Shown here: piece after piece, positions 57,301 to 64,000 of the stretch
Position numbering within the stretch: the first letter of the stretch is position 1
Layout: each line of letters starts with the position of its first letter
Notes under the pieces: model-generated
Told to the model about the DNA's origin: nothing
The model's input: the letters and a program-made list of their open reading frames with translations, nothing else
Database searches by the model: none
NCBI GenBank assembly: GCA_964412555.1
Contig: CAYPPG010000040.1
Coordinates: 1-64,000 of the forward strand
DNA length: 64,000 bases
From: CAYPPG01 sp964412555
Lineage (GTDB): Bacteria > Hinthialibacterota > Hinthialibacteria > Hinthialibacterales > Hinthialibacteraceae
Direction: 5' to 3'
Translations under genes and position numbers: made by a program

Positions 57301-57405
57301 GACATCCTTCACTTCCTCAGCGCTTTCCTGCGCAAGCGTGATTCCGGTAAAGCCGGATACCGATAAAATTAAGATACAAAATAGAACCCAAAAACGATAT
57401 TTCAT
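54400..57405 (-). CDS. Secreted zinc metalloprotease (DUF5117/DUF4953/DUF5118 type)
   Basis: 1001 residues from ATG 57405 (MKYRFWVLFCILIL signal peptide). GGAGG lies 9 nt upstream; a longer frame to 57498 is rejected. The zinc motif is extended: H581-E-F-G-H585-V-L-G-F-R-H591, a metzincin-like HExxHxxGxxH. It is preceded by the DUF5117 region and followed by the DUF4953 domain with SIMDYAPVNFAPAG as Met-turn candidate. After the signal come about 100 low-complexity Glu/Lys-rich residues and a short VTINGGTFHG segment. Such proteins are exported in Bacteroidetes and Planctomycetes; substrates are unknown. Confidence 0.9.
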   Translation of the reverse strand: MKYRFWVLFCILILSVSGFTGITLAQESAEEVKDVTVEVKKGEAEVQAVTAEMTIVQKKEKKTETKAAPLNETHDESGSDHGHREVGDIEVENYGIQAIFINSNVTINGGTFHGEINKETAGTAATEDEEEEGKPTRPPRKPNGARPTPPEKPSEFDKTIKDATKSEGLFTVYTKEDKVYWEVSPEQFGKDYLFSGVLATGIGEGMVKPGTFLGDTIITFKKTNSNIQLIQRNLRFTSSDPAEQEAVKKNYGVSIAASFPAEVTNPETSGYLLEMSKFTLTDFFQISATLAGYGPDRGNSYIEETKVFPENVVTRINYAFRSGNRAGTMSVPDARSLQLVMLMNVCELKNNPDFTPRIADQRIGHFIEAHIDFGDDERNTQFVRYITKWDIRKASPELELSPPVEPIVIWIEKTVPEKYRDPIRDGILEWNKAFRKIGIKDPIVVKIQPDDADWDISDIRYNTVHWNTSHSLAYGAISQWISDPRSGEILTGGFLIEAEDIRSLLNIRRVNEPDRVQMFKDRLSRELPDDPKKMVCEHGEELTDHAVFALTVLAAREGIENITGEFMEDFVDDFLFARACHEFGHVLGFRHNFEGSTLLPLDQLHNKEITAEKSISASIMDYAPVNFAPAGIEQGHYFEPTIGQYDYLAVEYAYKEIQPATGVTVESILNQIAEQGEKPENSYGTEEDLYSGIGVGIDPMCNTNDLGNDPLAYGKQQAQIVLDTIPKLPNLIQEGENYTMVRLGFNYLLNYYFDSAYYALKHIGAQYVNRVKKGGEYDHLPLEPVSAVKQREALTFITSKLFSDEIFEVEPELLNMLAAEKWYHWGSRGISGRIEYSVTNVVRNLYDLILYQLYDPITITRILDAENQRRPEAVSFTVPELFDTLNEGIWREVLSLDLASFEETYFSNKKPLLSTYRRILQRQHLKRLIEIMLDPPIGMPEDARTQAWRSLRHLEQKLSPLVEKLEEKDLVDDYSRDHLAETLAKIQRALDARLNVRVDIW

Positions 57406-57617
57406 AAACAAAAACCTCCACGAGCACGATCGATACGGATGTGCCCCGCTTATCGTTGTCCTCAACCGTAGTGAAAAGAGAATAATTGGAGAGATCATTA
57501 TAGTGGTATGGGGCGGGGTTAGGCTAGGGTGAGTGGAAACGGCCGTGGGTTGGAGTATTGTGTAGTGCGGAAAGTCGTTTCATTTCATCTCTTGGATTTT
57601 TAAATGGAATATTCCAT

Positions 57618-57635
57618 GAGGACTGAACAGTCCTC
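57618..57635. repeat. Small perfect hairpin in the gap before the CRISPR locus
   Basis: GAGGACTG-AA-CAGTCCTC is a perfect 8-bp inverted repeat. It lies in a 670-bp gap (57406-58074) that otherwise has an AAATTGTGATAGAC tag (57648-57660), shared with the repeats at 54220 and 54347, and two short unconvincing frames. Confidence 0.7.
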
Positions 57636-58005
57636 ACTTCTCCTATAAATTGTGATAGACCTAATTCAAGCAAGCCGTTGATATTCTTGAAGTCGTTGGA
57701 TTGTTATGTTTTCCGTGATAATTTTCAAAGGATCCAGGGATCGATCCGTACGCATCAGAATTATCTTTTCTCTCGTGGGATAGATCACCCACATGAAATG
57801 AGTCAACTGGCCGATCGGATGCCATCGCAATTTTTATATTTCCCAATCAGACTTTTTCTTAACTGAATTTTGTATTTTCCAGTTACAAAGAATTTTTCGA
57901 AAAAGCAACAGGAGAATCACTCTAATATGAAGCTTGTTTTACTCTTTTATGGGAAAATTTAGGCATTGAATCATGGATAATTTTACAATATTTGATAGAT
58001 ATTGC

Positions 58006-58034
58006 TTGAAATCTGTGAAATTTTTTGATATCCT
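58006..58034 (+). promoter_or_regulatory. Candidate promoter upstream of the cas genes
   Basis: TTGAAA (58006-58011), a 17-bp spacer and TATCCT (58029-58034) give 5/6 and 4/6 matches to sigma70 boxes. They lie 40 bp before a small gene with a good ribosome site and about 450 bp before cas3. Confidence 0.5.
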
Positions 58035-58074
58035 TCGAATGGGTGTTTTGTTTTTTGCTGGAGGGAGAAATGTG

Positions 58075-58296
58075 ATGCAAAGAAAAGTAGACCGGTCAAC
58101 ATGGAATCCGAATTATCTTTCGATTAAAAAAATTCAAGAAGAAACAAAAAAGATTGGTTTGCCAATTGATTTTTTAGAACCTGAAGATGATTTATGGAAA
58201 ATGCTATGGTCTTTACATTGTGCTTATGAAGTGGAACTTCGTAGAAGTGGTATGGCAAAAGTTGTAGAAAGTGATTTTGTTTCTTTTATGTACTAA
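58075..58296 (+). CDS. Small hypothetical protein upstream of cas3
   Basis: 73 residues from ATG 58075, with GGAGGG 8-9 nt upstream. A longer frame to 57973 has no ribosome site. It is helical, with an acidic FLEPEDDLWKMLW segment. There is no HTH, membrane segment or known family that I recognise. It is co-directional with the cas operon across a 187-bp gap containing repeated GACAG-TTTTGTCA elements. Confidence 0.55.
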   Translation: MQRKVDRSTWNPNYLSIKKIQEETKKIGLPIDFLEPEDDLWKMLWSLHCAYEVELRRSGMAKVVESDFVSFMY

Positions 58297-58380
58297 AATC
58301 ACGCTCACTCCAAAACTGGGTGCTGAGCATGGGAACGAATGCGGAACTGCTGTGACCGGAGTGGCTGCGGGAGAGGGTGC

Positions 58381-58436
58381 GACAGATTTTGTCAGGTGTT
58401 TTGGGGTTTTATGGGGGGGAGTGACAGGTTTTGTCA
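58381..58436 (+). promoter_or_regulatory. Paired GACAGRTTTTGTCA elements before cas3
   Basis: GACAGATTTTGTCA (58381-58394) and GACAGGTTTTGTCA (58423-58436) are 42 bp apart, centre to centre, close to four helical turns. The second is embedded in GTGACA..TGTCAC, a dyad. The stretch is G-rich on the plus strand. Binding by a dimeric regulator of the cas operon is inference. Confidence 0.5.
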
Positions 58437-58483
58437 CGGGTGGGGGGTATAGTGTCATTATCATAAGAATGGAATGAAATATT

Positions 58484-61129
58484 ATGAACTTTTCCGAATC
58501 CTTTGAAGCATTAACTGATTTCAAACCTTTTCCTTGGCAAGAGGCCTTATACAAACGCTTTATGGCGAATGATATCCCTTCCTCTTGTGCCATACCCACG
58601 GGGCTAGGCAAGACAAATGTGATCGCAATTTGGTTGATTGCGTATGCTAATGGTGCAAATGTTCCCCGTCGCCTAGTTTATGTGGTCAACCGGCGAACCG
58701 TTGTGGATCAAACTACTGAAGAAGCGGTTACACTCCGTAACAACTGTAAAAAAATAGGTATTGAGTACTTGGCTATCAGTACTTTACGCGGACAATTCGC
58801 TGATAACCGTGAGTGGTCTGCTGATCCATCACGACCGGCAATAATCTGCGGCACAGTAGATATGATCGGCAGTCGACTTCTCTTCAGTGGTTATGGATGC
58901 GGTTTTAAAACCAAACCAATGCACGCAGGATTTCTTGGACAGGATGCATTGCTCATCCATGACGAAGCACACCTTGAACCAGCATTCCAGAAATTAATCG
59001 ATAGTATTCAAGAAGAACAGAGAAATGGTGAAAAGGTTGATCACAATCTATGGCCTAAATTGAATGTAATGGCATTGTCAGCAACCACACGAACGGATCA
59101 GGAAAATATTCCTATACCATTTGAATTGACAAAAGATGAACAGAATCCTCCTGATGTATTGCCATATCCACTGACGGAACCAATACACCATGTTTGGTGC
59201 CGTTTGAAAGCGAAGAAAAGAATACAACTGAAATCCACTACCCCAAAAAATATAGCGGATGAAATCGCAAAACGGGCTTTAGAATACAAGAATTCTCAAT
59301 GTGCTGTAGTGATTTATGTGCAGACGATCGAGGATTTGAATAAAATTTATAGTTTTCTTGAGAAAAAAATTTCATCTGACCGGGTTCAGCAGCTTACAGG
59401 TACCATGCGCGGTAAAGAACGTGATGAAATGATCCAGCGGCCTATTTTTAAGCGCTTTTTAAAAGGTGCAGAAGAGGGAGAAACTGTGTATTTGGTTTGC
59501 ACTTCAGCGGGGGAAGTCGGAATCGATATTACTGCTAATCACATGATTTGTGATCTTATGCCATTCGATAACATGGTTCAACGTTTTGGTCGTGTACACC
59601 GTTATGGTGTACCCATTGAGCATGAAGCGTGCATCGATGTTTTCTACCCAGATACTTTTGACGATAAAGACGCACTAGCACCAAGACGTAAAAAGACCCT
59701 CGAATTACTCAAATCTCTTAATGGCGATGTAAGTCCGCTTGCTTTGATGACCAAACTTGTTGCGAACGAAAAAAAGGATGCCTTCTCTCCTACTCCGACA
59801 ATACTTCCAGCAACGGACATTCTTTTCGATGCCTGGGCAATGACGACAATTCGGGGGAAAATGCCAGGCCGTCCGCCTGTCGAGCCATATTTGCATGGTA
59901 TCCGTGAATGGGAACCTCCGGAAACGCATGTCGCATGGCGTGAGGAAATTGAGATTTTAAATGATGAATTGCTGAAAAGATATAAACCAGAAGATTTGTT
60001 AGAGGATTATCCTCTTAAGCCTCATGAATTACTGAGAGATCGAAGCGATCGTGTTTTTGACAATCTCCAGATTCTCGCCGAGAAATATCCGAATGATCTC
60101 GTATGGACTGTGAACGAACATAATCAAGTAAATCCGAAATCACTGGGACAATTATTATTAAAAGATCAAAAGAGCCGATTAAAACCGGCTGAGATCAAAA
60201 AAAACGTTATATCACAGATTAGAAATACAACCATTATATTACCACCATCTATTGGAGGTTTAACAAAAGATGGAACATTAAATGGTAATACAATCTATAT
60301 TGAATCCACAAAATATGACATTTCCGATGAATGGTATAACGAAAAGGAGCAACACCGGCGCATACGAGAATGGAGTGATTCGCGCATAGATGAACTGCCA
60401 CAAGGTATGCGATTAATACGAACAATTGATACAAATCCCGATGCGGATGAAATCGAAACCAGTGAAGCTGAGACAGATAGAAATCACTTCTGGCATTGGT
60501 ATATACGACCTCACTCAGCGGACGATGACCTTACGAAGACATCCACCAAACCTGTACCATTAGAAATACATATAAATGACGTCAAAAGGAGAATGAATAA
60601 TATAATTGAAGAGATCAATTTACCCCCTGAACTTAAGCAAGCATTGATTGTTGCCGCTAGATTTCACGACTTAGGAAAAAAGCGCGAATACTGGCAGCGG
60701 AGTATCGGAAATCCTAATCCTAGCGACTGGTACGCTAAGTCTGGCAAGCGATGGATAACGCGTGAGATTTGTCCCAATTATCGGCATGAATTCGGCTCTT
60801 TATTGGATATTTTTGATTCAAAACAAGAGTTCAGTATAGAAATCAATCAATGCAGCAATGAAATGAAAGAGGTCGTTTTGCATTTAATAGCAGCACACCA
60901 CGGATTTGCTCGACCGCACTTTCCGAATGAGAATGCTTACGATCCTAACCATCCTGAAAGTGAATCTAACCGTGTTGCCACAGAAGTAATACAACGCTTC
61001 GCTCGTTTGCAGCGAAAGTATGGAAGGTGGGGATTGGCATATCTCGAATCATTGCTACGTGCTGCAGACTATGCAGCAAGCGCTGATCCCTCCACTTGCG
61101 TAGCGGATGAACAGGAGGAATCCTCATGA
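58484..61129 (+). CDS. cas3: Type I-G (I-U) Cas3 helicase-nuclease, helicase before HD
   Basis: 881 residues. Walker A is PTGLGKT (K43), and the DExH box is HDEAHLEP (D160-H163). Helicase motif VI-like sequence lies around NMVQRFGRVHRYG. The HD nuclease is C-terminal, H728-D729 in RFHDLGKKREYW, with further metal-site histidines in YRHEFGS and AAHHGFARPHF. This reversed order distinguishes subtype I-G (GSU0051-like) Cas3 from the usual HD-helicase form. It unwinds and degrades target DNA after Cascade recognition. It overlaps csb3 by 4 bp. Confidence 0.95.
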   Translation: MNFSESFEALTDFKPFPWQEALYKRFMANDIPSSCAIPTGLGKTNVIAIWLIAYANGANVPRRLVYVVNRRTVVDQTTEEAVTLRNNCKKIGIEYLAISTLRGQFADNREWSADPSRPAIICGTVDMIGSRLLFSGYGCGFKTKPMHAGFLGQDALLIHDEAHLEPAFQKLIDSIQEEQRNGEKVDHNLWPKLNVMALSATTRTDQENIPIPFELTKDEQNPPDVLPYPLTEPIHHVWCRLKAKKRIQLKSTTPKNIADEIAKRALEYKNSQCAVVIYVQTIEDLNKIYSFLEKKISSDRVQQLTGTMRGKERDEMIQRPIFKRFLKGAEEGETVYLVCTSAGEVGIDITANHMICDLMPFDNMVQRFGRVHRYGVPIEHEACIDVFYPDTFDDKDALAPRRKKTLELLKSLNGDVSPLALMTKLVANEKKDAFSPTPTILPATDILFDAWAMTTIRGKMPGRPPVEPYLHGIREWEPPETHVAWREEIEILNDELLKRYKPEDLLEDYPLKPHELLRDRSDRVFDNLQILAEKYPNDLVWTVNEHNQVNPKSLGQLLLKDQKSRLKPAEIKKNVISQIRNTTIILPPSIGGLTKDGTLNGNTIYIESTKYDISDEWYNEKEQHRRIREWSDSRIDELPQGMRLIRTIDTNPDADEIETSEAETDRNHFWHWYIRPHSADDDLTKTSTKPVPLEIHINDVKRRMNNIIEEINLPPELKQALIVAARFHDLGKKREYWQRSIGNPNPSDWYAKSGKRWITREICPNYRHEFGSLLDIFDSKQEFSIEINQCSNEMKEVVLHLIAAHHGFARPHFPNENAYDPNHPESESNRVATEVIQRFARLQRKYGRWGLAYLESLLRAADYAASADPSTCVADEQEESS

Positions 61130-61923
61130 ACTATCCCGAACCTAATATTCAAATTAACGTAGACGTGACCAATCCTGGACAGTTTTTTGCTTGTTGTGGA
61201 TTGTTGGAATTGGCGGATCGGCTGTGGGATGGAGCGGAAGGTTGGTTTGCGGAAAATGATCAAGTATTCCTGATCTCATGCAGTGGGACACTTGAAAGTC
61301 TTATTAATGCTATTGTAGAAGCAGAACTGATCCATGTCCGTCCGTCTGATCCATATTCCTCTCCGTTGATTATCAATGCTCCATTCCGTTCACTTTCGAT
61401 CGACTGGTGGGAAACGGATTTGACCGGTGCACGTGACTTGAAAGTCTGGGCGGGTACGATGGAGAGTTTCGGCATCGCCCAAGCTATGCAGCATGCCATG
61501 AAGGATCATCGTTTCCGTTATTCAGATCTGTTTGAAGTAGGAATGGTGGTTACTACACTGCAAGACCCTAGTAAAAAGAAAGAGCCGTACTATTTCGATG
61601 CGCGACGTACTCCCAACGCACATTCCCGCGATGTCGGTTTTTCGCCAAATAATCTGGGTATGACGACGATTGCACATCCTGCTGTAGAACTTCTCTGCTT
61701 AATCGGGCTGCAAGTATCTCGTCCTCTGCATACAGCTGAATCACGGGTGTATGACTATTTCACATGGCATATCCCATTGTTACCCAATTTACTCCTGGCT
61801 GCATCAACTGGATCACTCAATCTATCGGATACACGTACATATCGCTTTGAAAATTGGTTCCGTACAGGTCAGAAAAAACATAAGGCGTTTCGTTCAGCAA
61901 TCCAAATAACAAAAGGAGTCTAA
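61126..61923 (+). CDS. csb3: Type I-G Cascade protein Csb3/Cas8-like
   Basis: 265 residues. The N-terminus NVDVTNPGQFFACCGLLEL is diagnostic of the GSU0052/Csb3 family. It is thought to be the small Cas8 (large-subunit equivalent) of type I-G effector complexes. It is encoded in the standard position between cas3 and csb1, with ATGA overlap with cas3 and a 3-bp gap to csb1. Confidence 0.87.
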   Translation: MNYPEPNIQINVDVTNPGQFFACCGLLELADRLWDGAEGWFAENDQVFLISCSGTLESLINAIVEAELIHVRPSDPYSSPLIINAPFRSLSIDWWETDLTGARDLKVWAGTMESFGIAQAMQHAMKDHRFRYSDLFEVGMVVTTLQDPSKKKEPYYFDARRTPNAHSRDVGFSPNNLGMTTIAHPAVELLCLIGLQVSRPLHTAESRVYDYFTWHIPLLPNLLLAASTGSLNLSDTRTYRFENWFRTGQKKHKAFRSAIQITKGV

Positions 61924-61926
61924 TCA

Positions 61927-63045
61927 ATGTCAGAGTTAAACAAGTTTGATCACTACTTAAGTGACACTAGTCCTGCTGCTCTCGTTATCCGTGAGAATCT
62001 GATGCCAGTCGATGGACCGGACGGAGTGCTGTTTCCCGCCACATTTGCCGCTGGTGATGGTTTCCCTGGTGGATACAATATCGATACATTTGGCGACGAG
62101 AAAAACGGCACGAATGTCTGTCTGATCGATAGTGTTGGCTCTCAGGCGAATCGGATTGAGCCTCTATTCATGAAGGCGATGTACCAGCACCTAGTTCCCC
62201 AGATTGTAGTTAAGGCTGGTGAGCATGAGGTGAACATTCTTGAAGTCGGCCATCGCGCGGGTGATGCTTTGTTCCGTTGCTCGCAGTTACAGCAGGAACT
62301 GCAAGATGCCTTCAAAGCGGTGTTGGCGGGTAATGCAGAACCGATGGCAAGGATCGCACCGACTTCGCTAATCTTCGGAGTATGGGATTCGCGTGATACT
62401 CAAGCGAAGTTGCCGCGACTGGTTTCATCAACCATACGAGCTTTTAATGTACGCCGCTTGACTCGTGGGGCTGTATATTTTCCACCTGTTGATTACGCAG
62501 AGATGGATGTATTCAGTGAAGAAGAAAAGGCAAAGGCTGAAGGCAACAATAAAAGTCCATTGGCCCAACGCGGATTTGTCCACAATCCAGCGTCGGGATC
62601 ACATGGCGGAGTAATCGCCGATGGTGGTACACGTCGGGATATGACACTGGGCTTGGCGGCATTACGACAATTACACGTTGGCAATAACACTGATAATACA
62701 ATAGTTCTACGCCGGTATATTCTTGGTCTGTCGCTTGTCGCATTCACAGCTCAGTTCGATAACTATCTACGCCAAGGTTGCACACTCGTACTCAATCCTG
62801 ATCAACCCCGAGAGTTTGTCGAGGTATTTCCAGACGGTCGGCGTCAACCTTGCGATATTACTCACGAAGCTGCATTAGAATTTGCTAACGAAGCGGCAAA
62901 AGCTTTTGGTGTGGGGGAGAATCGAACTGTCATGTTCGAGAAGGAACGCGCTAAACGCGACGTCAATACCGACGGAGAAAAGAAAGGTTCGAAAAAGCGT
63001 AGTAAGAAGACGAATACAGCAACGGATATTGTGGAGGAAAACTAA
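61927..63045 (+). CDS. csb1: Type I-G Cas7 backbone protein Csb1
   Basis: 372 residues. CLIDSVGSQANRIEP and ILEVGHRAGDALFRCS are signatures of GSU0053/Csb1. Csb1 is the Cas7 that coats crRNA in the type I-G Cascade. The Lys/Arg-rich tail (KKGSKKRSKKTN) is unusual in composition but at a permissive site. AGGAG precedes the ATG. Its stop shares one base with the csb2 start. Confidence 0.93.
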   Translation: MSELNKFDHYLSDTSPAALVIRENLMPVDGPDGVLFPATFAAGDGFPGGYNIDTFGDEKNGTNVCLIDSVGSQANRIEPLFMKAMYQHLVPQIVVKAGEHEVNILEVGHRAGDALFRCSQLQQELQDAFKAVLAGNAEPMARIAPTSLIFGVWDSRDTQAKLPRLVSSTIRAFNVRRLTRGAVYFPPVDYAEMDVFSEEEKAKAEGNNKSPLAQRGFVHNPASGSHGGVIADGGTRRDMTLGLAALRQLHVGNNTDNTIVLRRYILGLSLVAFTAQFDNYLRQGCTLVLNPDQPREFVEVFPDGRRQPCDITHEAALEFANEAAKAFGVGENRTVMFEKERAKRDVNTDGEKKGSKKRSKKTNTATDIVEEN

Positions 63046-64000
63046 TGCCGAACTTCCTTTGCATCACCATTCACTTCCTTCAACCGTTTAGCCATGGACG
63101 GGGTGATGGGGATGATCCGGAGTGGCCACCATCACCTCTTCGCTTGTTTCAAGCATTGGTTGCATCGTCTGCCGGACGTTGGAATGAAAGAACTAAACTA
63201 TCAAAAGCCATTCAAGCCCTGAATTGGCTTGAAGTTCAAACACCTCCTCAGATTGTATCTGAAGAAGCGGCGTGTCCGGATCGGCCCTATCGTCTATATG
63301 TCCCTGATAATTTGACAGATAAGGTAGCTACGTCATGGTCTAAAGGGGGGAAAGCAGACATTGCTGACTATCGGACAGAAAAGGATGTACGTCCGATGCA
63401 GCTATCAGGAAAAAATGTTCACTATCTCTATTCTCTTACTAATAATCAATGCCCACACATAAACGTTCTTACCGATGCAATACATAGCATTACTCATTTA
63501 GGTTGGGGAATTGATGTAGTTGTTGGTGATGCGCGCATAATGTCTGTTGAACAAGTAGCTGCGCTAGCTGGACATCGTTGGCAACCAACACCGATGGGTA
63601 ATACACAGTTGCGTGTTCCGATAGATGGGACACTAAATGATCTGATGCACAAGCATGAAGCCTTCCTCAACCGTCTATCAAGTGATGGATTTAGGCCGGT
63701 ACCACCTTTGAAAGTCTTTCGATTAAGTGGCTACCGTCGCGATGACGAAGCGCTTCGACGTTCCTTTCGAATTTTTGAACTTCGCAATGACGATGGCTCG
63801 TTCTTCCACTACTCGCAAAGAAGAATCATTCACATCTCAGGTATGCTTCGCCATCTCGCGATTAAATTAATGAAAAAATCTCCCCCTGAAGGTGTGTCAG
63901 ATGATTGGGTCGAAACTTATGTCGCTGGTCATTTAAAATCCGACGACATCAAGCACCGCCAGTTTTCTTATCTTCCCTTACCATCTATCGGGTATGTTTA
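63045..64000 (+). CDS. csb2: Type I-G Cas5-Cas6 fusion protein Csb2, cut by window end
   Basis: ATG at 63045 overlaps the csb1 stop by one base. At least 318 codons are open to the window edge. The N-terminal RAMP segment ITIHFLQPFSHG and DDPEWPPSPLRLFQALVA are hallmarks of GSU0054/Csb2. Csb2 caps the Cascade complex (Cas5 part) and in this subtype also carries the crRNA-processing Cas6 part. cas4-cas1, cas2 and the array are expected downstream, outside the window. Confidence 0.93.
   Translation, partial: MPNFLCITIHFLQPFSHGRGDGDDPEWPPSPLRLFQALVASSAGRWNERTKLSKAIQALNWLEVQTPPQIVSEEAACPDRPYRLYVPDNLTDKVATSWSKGGKADIADYRTEKDVRPMQLSGKNVHYLYSLTNNQCPHINVLTDAIHSITHLGWGIDVVVGDARIMSVEQVAALAGHRWQPTPMGNTQLRVPIDGTLNDLMHKHEAFLNRLSSDGFRPVPPLKVFRLSGYRRDDEALRRSFRIFELRNDDGSFFHYSQRRIIHISGMLRHLAIKLMKKSPPEGVSDDWVETYVAGHLKSDDIKHRQFSYLPLPSIGYV

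Noticed and set aside
57406..57498. N-terminal extension of the zinc protease
   Set aside because: The ATG at 57405 has GGAGG at proper spacing and begins a clean signal peptide.
57661..57866. Two overlapping 61-62 codon frames on opposite strands
   Set aside because: No ribosome sites or similarity that I can recognise. The region looks like intergenic repeat debris.
1..64000. tRNA and rRNA genes
   Set aside because: I looked through the intergenic gaps for cloverleaf arms and GGTTCGAATCC-type T-loops and found none.

Overview
The window comes from a bacterium of moderate-to-low GC with a Gram-negative style envelope. Clues are a Tat-exported sulfatase, a DUF1080 protein, a DUF5117-type zinc protease, pseudaminic-acid synthesis and large hybrid kinases. 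This mix is common in environmental Planctomycetes/Verrucomicrobia/Poribacteria-like and other candidate-phylum genomes. The placement is inference only: there is no rRNA or other taxonomic marker here. Intergenic spaces carry many small palindromic repeats.

Layout. (1) 1-4.9 kb: a truncated Rpn-family nuclease with a 12-nt tandem repeat at its 3' end, a small secreted protein, a His-rich NicO/RcnA-type metal exporter with an EF-hand, and triosephosphate isomerase. (2) 4.9-13 kb: a signalling block. It holds a BarA-like hybrid kinase, a response regulator whose HPt-like domain lacks the phospho-accepting His, a 29-bp x4 hairpin array, and an NMT1-type solute-binding protein followed by a PAS hybrid kinase. 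(3) 13-21.4 kb: a sulfatase, a DUF1080-PHP-like fusion, a four-LysM protein and a five-PAS GGDEF-EAL protein. (4) 21.4-46.6 kb: about 25 kb of minus-strand surface-glycan genes. Read in the direction of transcription, they begin with a winged-helix regulator and a GT-C glycosyltransferase. A complete set of pseudaminic-acid steps follows (PseB, PseC, PseG, PseI, a PseH-like domain, PseF), together with a NeuB paralogue lacking both metal-binding histidines. After these come WbqC, a PIG-L deacetylase, a sulfotransferase, a DUF4910 protein, an ABC exporter, two paralogous capsule-type proteins, AsnB, a GT4 and enzymes for a UDP-diacetamido-uronic acid. Two aminotransferases in the cluster are fused to acetyltransferases. 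(5) 46.6-54.4 kb: a DUF362 protein, then a long imperfect inverted repeat (arms of about 700 bp) enclosing a YafQ/RelE toxin-antitoxin pair and an orphan gene, then an unknown helical protein with a clear terminator, a class I aminotransferase, RNase HI and a repeat cluster. (6) 54.4-64 kb: a large HExxHxxGxxH protease, then the start of a type I-G (formerly I-U) CRISPR-Cas operon: cas3 with helicase before HD, csb3, csb1, and csb2 cut by the window edge. No CRISPR array is visible.

The glycan cluster reads as one programme: sugar activation, acetylation, amidation, sulfation and export of a nonulosonic-acid-containing surface glycan. The most unusual items are the inverted-repeat island, the metal-site-less NeuB paralogue, the two acetyltransferase-aminotransferase fusions and the His-less HPt regulator.
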